Part shown: piece by piece, positions 60,285 to 64,000 of the stretch
Layout of the letters: each line of letters begins with the position of its first letter
How positions within the stretch are numbered: position 1 is the first letter of the stretch
Source of the DNA: Micavibrio aeruginosavorus_D
Lineage (GTDB): Bacteria > Pseudomonadota > Alphaproteobacteria > Micavibrionales > Micavibrionaceae
NCBI RefSeq assembly: GCF_051245535.1
Contig: NZ_CP195303.1
Span: 620,001 to 684,000 of the forward strand
Reading direction: 5' to 3'
Length of the DNA: 64,000 bases
The notes under the pieces: generated by a model
What the model saw: the letters and a program-made list of their open reading frames with translations, nothing else
Databases searched by the model: none
What the model was told of the DNA's origin: nothing
Translations under genes and position numbers: made by a program

Positions 60285-63200
60285 ATGACTTTTTCGTCCA
60301 ACGCACCGGAAGATCAAACCAAAACCAAAGCCACCGATGATGGCGATAGCGTTTTGAAAACACCGTCACTGGACGGTTTGCGCGCACGCCGCCCTGGCGA
60401 GTACAACATTCAATCCGGGTTGAAACGCCTGCGCATCACCGCGGCCCCGGATATCGACAATATTCCGGATGAAGATGACGACACCGCGACGGCGAACCCC
60501 AGCCTGTCGACCTCGTCTTTGTCTATGTCGTCCTCCGTATCCACGTCCGGCCTGTCCGTGCGGGCCAGCCGGAATGATGCCGAGCCGACCACAGCCACCG
60601 AAGAAGTGGATGAAGAACCCGTTTTGATGCTGTCCCCCATGAATGGCAGTTCCTTTGGCAACGACAACCCCTTCAAAACCCCGATGGCCGTGCGCATTGC
60701 ACAGGTTACCGGTGTGTTTTTCAGTGTGTTCTGGATCGTTTTGACGCTGGTTTATGCCGTGGCGCAGGGCATTTCCCTCAGCCCGGATGTTCTGGGCCTG
60801 TATCTGGCGGGGGCGTTGGCGCCGGTCGTTCTGCTCTGGACGTTGATCAGCATGGTGTCGCGCGGCAATGAAATCCGCCGTTATTCCGAAGTTCTGCGCG
60901 GCGAATTGCAATCCATCATCTATCCGACGGAAGAGCGCGCGCGCAAAGTATCGCACGACATCGAAATCCTGACGAAACAAGCAACGGAACTGGCTGGGGC
61001 ATCCCGTGCGGTGGTGAAATCCATCAACCGTGCGCGCCATGGCCTGCGCACTGAAGTGCGTGACTTCGTTGGCATTTCCAAGAAAACCGAATTCCACATT
61101 GATCGTCTGGCCGAAACGCTGCACGAACGGGCGGACAAACTGTTGGTCCTGACCGATGAAATCGAACAGCGCACCAATGGCATCAATGCCAAGACGAAAG
61201 AGGGTGCGGCGACGTGGGATGATGCCACGGCAAAAATCCTTGATCGCGCGTCGGAAATTGAAAACTCCATGGGTCGCGGTGCGGACAAAATTCTGGCCGC
61301 CGCCGATCAAGCCAAGGATAAAACCAAGGACATCGAAACGCACCTGAACGGCAGCTATGACGGGCTGAACAAAGCCGTGGATCAAGTGGCCGAGCGTTTG
61401 AAGGCTCTGTCCGCGCAATTCGATGGTCATACCAAGGGTCTGGCCACCGCCGCCGATCATGTATCGGATGAAACACGCCGTCTGGCCGGAACGATTGAAA
61501 GCCAGATCCAGTCACTGGAAGAAACCACCAGCCGCACGCTGGAATCCATGGCGAAATCCAGCCAGTCGATCGAAGATCACCGCAAGGAACTGGACCGTGG
61601 TGCGGAATCCGTCGCGGCACAGGCCGAGAAGATTGCATCGACCCTGTCCGGCGGTATCGATCGTCTGGATCAGGCCGCGGATGATCTGGTCTCCCGCACC
61701 AACACGCTGGAAACTCGTCTGGAAACACAGGCCGAAAAACTGCACGACACCGTGCGCGGTATTTCCACCGGCGCGGATGCGATTGAAGAAGCTGGTGTAT
61801 CGGCGGCCAACAAGCTGTCCGAGGCCATGGGCACGGCATTGTCGGGGGCTGAATCCATCAGCGCCGCCGTTCGCCGTTCCATTGAATCGCTGGAAAAATC
61901 GACCCAGTCGGCGAAGGAACAAGCTGTATCCCTGATTGAATCCGCTGAATCCAGCATAGCGAAGCTGAACGATGCCGGGGCCGGAAATGTCGAACATGTC
62001 CGCGATATCGTCAGCATGCTGGAAAAGAGCCGCAACCAGATCGCCGAAGCCAGCGCGCTGGCCGACGAGCAAGTGCGTAAGCTTTCTGCGGCTGTTGAAG
62101 AACAAGCCGAAACCATCACCGTATCCACCGCCAGCATGGTGGACCGCATTGAATCCGTCCGCACGTCCTTGTCCGAACCGTTGAAGGACATGACCCATGC
62201 CGTGGCCGAAGCCGATGCGAAGCATGAAGAAATTGAAAGCACACTGCGCCGCCGTGTGTCGGATTTGAACGAAGCCAGCGACAAGGCGAAGGATAGCGCG
62301 GAACATATCCGCACCATCCTGCGCGGTCAGGCGCAGGAAATTTCCACACTGGCCGGCCAGATCGCAGGCAATGCCCGCACCATCAACGACCAGATGGCCC
62401 AGCAAAGCGACCAGTTGGGCGACAAAGTCCGCAAGGCGCTGGACGATGTGGACTCGGTCCGCAAGGCGCTGGAAACGCAAGCCTCGCGCCTGCACAGCCT
62501 GTCCGAAACGGCTGTATCCGACATTTCCGAACTGGAAGGCCAAGTGGCCGCCCGTTGCAAGGAAGTGGAAGCCGCTACAACCAGCGCATTCGGCACATTG
62601 GAGCTGATGGACGCTAGCATGGGTGACCATGTCCGCACGTTGAAAGACCGCGCGGAAATTGCCTCGGCCGCTGTGGTCAGTGTCCGTGAAGCGTTGGAAA
62701 AAACCGCAACCGGTTTTGAACCACTCTACACTAAAACAGTGGAGCAGGTTGGCGATATGCAGAAACGGTTCGAAGTTCTGCGCCAGACTTACGACGACAG
62801 CGCGACCAGCAACCTCGACAAGCTGAAACAGATTGGCATCGTCTTTGATGATCGTCTGCAATCCTTGCGCGGTGGCGCGGATCAGGCGGCAAAGATCCTG
62901 AAAATCTCCAGCGAAGATCTGCAGGAACGCGTGATGGATATTGAATCCGCCGCCCGTTCGGCCAGCGACAAGATGCGCGACATTCAAATGTCGCTGGGCG
63001 ATCAGTCGTCCGACATCCACCTGATCACCGATCAGGCGTTGCTGAAGATTGAAAGCATCCAAAAAGCGATTAACGAGCAATTCCACGAATTGTCCGAAGC
63101 GGTGGGCCAGGCCCTGACCCGTATCGACACCGTGGGCGATGCGTTGGGCAAATCGGCGGAAACCGTCGATCTGGCCGCCGAACGCGCCGTGGCCCGTTAT

Positions 63201-64000
63201 ACGGAAGTGGGCGAAATGGCCCGTGCCGAAACGGAAGAACTGAACCAGGCCTCGGCCAAATCGGTCAAATTGACCGAAGTGCTGGTAACGCAGGTTCAGG
63301 CCGAAGCGGAAAAACTGCTGACATCGTCCCGCGATACGCTGGTCGAGCTGAAGAAGACCAGCGATGGTTTCGCACAGCGCAGCCGCGAAGTATCCGAACA
63401 GATGAAGGCGTCTTTGCAGACATCGCAATCCTATGGCGCCGAATTGCGCCAGCAGGTTTCGATTGTGGCCGAAGCCTCCGCCGAAGCCGGGGACAAGGTC
63501 AGCCGCGTCGTCTCCGACCTGAACAGCCGTTTGGACGATATTCGCACCGCCACCACCGATACGATGGTGAAGGTCGAAAAAGTCCGCGATGGCCTGTCGG
63601 TCGAATCCGATCGTTTGATTGCGGTTTCTTCCTCGGCCATCAAAGCCGCGGACGAAGCGGCCGATACGTTCAGCCGCCAATCCAATGCCCTGTTCAAAGC
63701 GGTGCAGGATGCGGCAGATCATGCCGAGAAAATCCGCACAATGGATGCCCGCATCCAGCGCGAAGCGTTCCTGTCAGCGGCAAAATTCATCGTGGAATCC
63801 CTGCATTCCCTGTCGGTGGATTTCACCCGCATGCTGGACGGCGAAGTGCCGGAAAAGACATGGAAAGCCTTCCAGAAGGGCGATGTCGGGGCCTTTACCC
63901 GCCGTCTGTCCCAGTTGGGCGACGAATTACCGATGGACAAATTGCGCGAAAAATTCGCAAGCGACAGCGAATTCCGTACCTATGTCCAACGCTTCCTGCG
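60285..64000 (+). CDS. giant membrane-anchored coiled-coil protein, TipN-like layout (3' end outside window)
   Basis: The frame is open from the ATG at 60285 to the end of the window (at least 1238 residues). Residues 1-130 are polar and disordered-looking. Two membrane segments lie at about 141-161 and 171-192. From ~195 to ~1150 there is an almost unbroken, Ala/Glu/Ser-rich coiled coil with repeated helical phrases. The last visible part (FIVESLHSLSVDFTRMLDGE, WKAFQKGDVGAFTRRLSQLG, DSEFRTYVQRFL) looks like a conserved C-terminal domain. Layout, with N-terminal membrane anchor and long cytoplasmic coil, recalls the polar landmark TipN of Caulobacter, but sequence homology is not shown. An antisense frame at 61512-63722 is a shadow. 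Confidence 0.85.
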   Translation, partial: MTFSSNAPEDQTKTKATDDGDSVLKTPSLDGLRARRPGEYNIQSGLKRLRITAAPDIDNIPDEDDDTATANPSLSTSSLSMSSSVSTSGLSVRASRNDAEPTTATEEVDEEPVLMLSPMNGSSFGNDNPFKTPMAVRIAQVTGVFFSVFWIVLTLVYAVAQGISLSPDVLGLYLAGALAPVVLLWTLISMVSRGNEIRRYSEVLRGELQSIIYPTEERARKVSHDIEILTKQATELAGASRAVVKSINRARHGLRTEVRDFVGISKKTEFHIDRLAETLHERADKLLVLTDEIEQRTNGINAKTKEGAATWDDATAKILDRASEIENSMGRGADKILAAADQAKDKTKDIETHLNGSYDGLNKAVDQVAERLKALSAQFDGHTKGLATAADHVSDETRRLAGTIESQIQSLEETTSRTLESMAKSSQSIEDHRKELDRGAESVAAQAEKIASTLSGGIDRLDQAADDLVSRTNTLETRLETQAEKLHDTVRGISTGADAIEEAGVSAANKLSEAMGTALSGAESISAAVRRSIESLEKSTQSAKEQAVSLIESAESSIAKLNDAGAGNVEHVRDIVSMLEKSRNQIAEASALADEQVRKLSAAVEEQAETITVSTASMVDRIESVRTSLSEPLKDMTHAVAEADAKHEEIESTLRRRVSDLNEASDKAKDSAEHIRTILRGQAQEISTLAGQIAGNARTINDQMAQQSDQLGDKVRKALDDVDSVRKALETQASRLHSLSETAVSDISELEGQVAARCKEVEAATTSAFGTLELMDASMGDHVRTLKDRAEIASAAVVSVREALEKTATGFEPLYTKTVEQVGDMQKRFEVLRQTYDDSATSNLDKLKQIGIVFDDRLQSLRGGADQAAKILKISSEDLQERVMDIESAARSASDKMRDIQMSLGDQSSDIHLITDQALLKIESIQKAINEQFHELSEAVGQALTRIDTVGDALGKSAETVDLAAERAVARYTEVGEMARAETEELNQASAKSVKLTEVLVTQVQAEAEKLLTSSRDTLVELKKTSDGFAQRSREVSEQMKASLQTSQSYGAELRQQVSIVAEASAEAGDKVSRVVSDLNSRLDDIRTATTDTMVKVEKVRDGLSVESDRLIAVSSSAIKAADEAADTFSRQSNALFKAVQDAADHAEKIRTMDARIQREAFLSAAKFIVESLHSLSVDFTRMLDGEVPEKTWKAFQKGDVGAFTRRLSQLGDELPMDKLREKFASDSEFRTYVQRFL

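Noticed and set aside
61512..63722. 736-codon open frame on the minus strand
   Set aside because: Antisense shadow of the coiled-coil gene: His/Phe/Arg-rich composition, no family features, no ribosome binding site. The plus frame is open from 60285 to the end and has clear protein features.

Overview
The window reads as chromosomal DNA of an alphaproteobacterium of roughly 50-60 % G+C. The strongest evidence is the gene order from about 40 to 58 kb. Read on the minus strand it runs miaB, phoH, ybeY, corC, lnt, an XRE regulator, metK, trmB, rimP, nusA, ylxR/DUF448, infB, rbfA, truB, rpsO, with pnp further on; this is the conserved alphaproteobacterial translation supercluster. A rirA-free SUF operon headed by an IscR-type regulator, fabA-fabB-fabI, DUF1491, a Fur lacking the CxxC pair and a CtrA-type site agree with this. 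The many secreted unknown proteins and an ankyrin protein made me think of a Micavibrio-like lineage, but that is a guess that the sequence here cannot prove.

Layout. 0-13.4 kb: end of rpmB, an unusual tgt, two related unknown genes, a degenerate CZB-GGDEF protein coupled to a PAS histidine kinase, fur-DUF1491, ppa, prfC, unknown genes and an acid-ceramidase-like Ntn hydrolase. 13.4-20.8 kb: a complete SUF iron-sulfur operon (iscR/sufR-like, sufB, sufC, sufD, sufS, sufT, sufA) interrupted by three extra genes: a small membrane protein, a DUF559 nuclease-like gene framed by inverted repeats, and a Cys-rich exported protein. 20.8-25.2 kb: a minus-strand accessory block that looks AT-richer, with a 929-residue ankyrin protein and a three-gene unknown operon. 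25-31 kb: dusA, an SH3 protein, a DnaA-box/GANTC cluster ahead of an unknown gene, and the fabABI operon. 31-40 kb: mscL, GDPD, pnp, a secreted HExxH protein, gpmA, an AidB-like dehydrogenase and an acetyltransferase. 40-58 kb: the translation/RNA supercluster, almost all on the minus strand. 58-64 kb: a secreted unknown protein, an alanine/sodium symporter, and a very large membrane-anchored coiled-coil protein that runs off the end of the window.

How the parts work together. The SUF genes form one tightly packed transcription unit, probably autoregulated through an IscR-like palindrome near the start point. fabA, fabB and fabI form a unit for unsaturated fatty acid synthesis and elongation. 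The minus-strand supercluster couples translation initiation, rRNA maturation, tRNA modification, SAM synthesis and lipoprotein maturation. Three families of palindromic DNA punctuate the gaps: bidirectional terminators, a ~70-bp GTCAT...GTGAC element in three copies whose arms covary, and the CCCTCTCCC...GGGTGAGGG repeat that frames the DUF559 gene.

Points to follow first: the Tgt that lacks all three zinc cysteines and carries a glycine at the queuine-selectivity position; the DnaA-box/GANTC array at 27.0 kb; the ankyrin protein with 30-residue repeats; the coiled-coil protein at 60.3 kb; the apparent AUA start of phoH; and three well-supported proteins of 42-56 residues.
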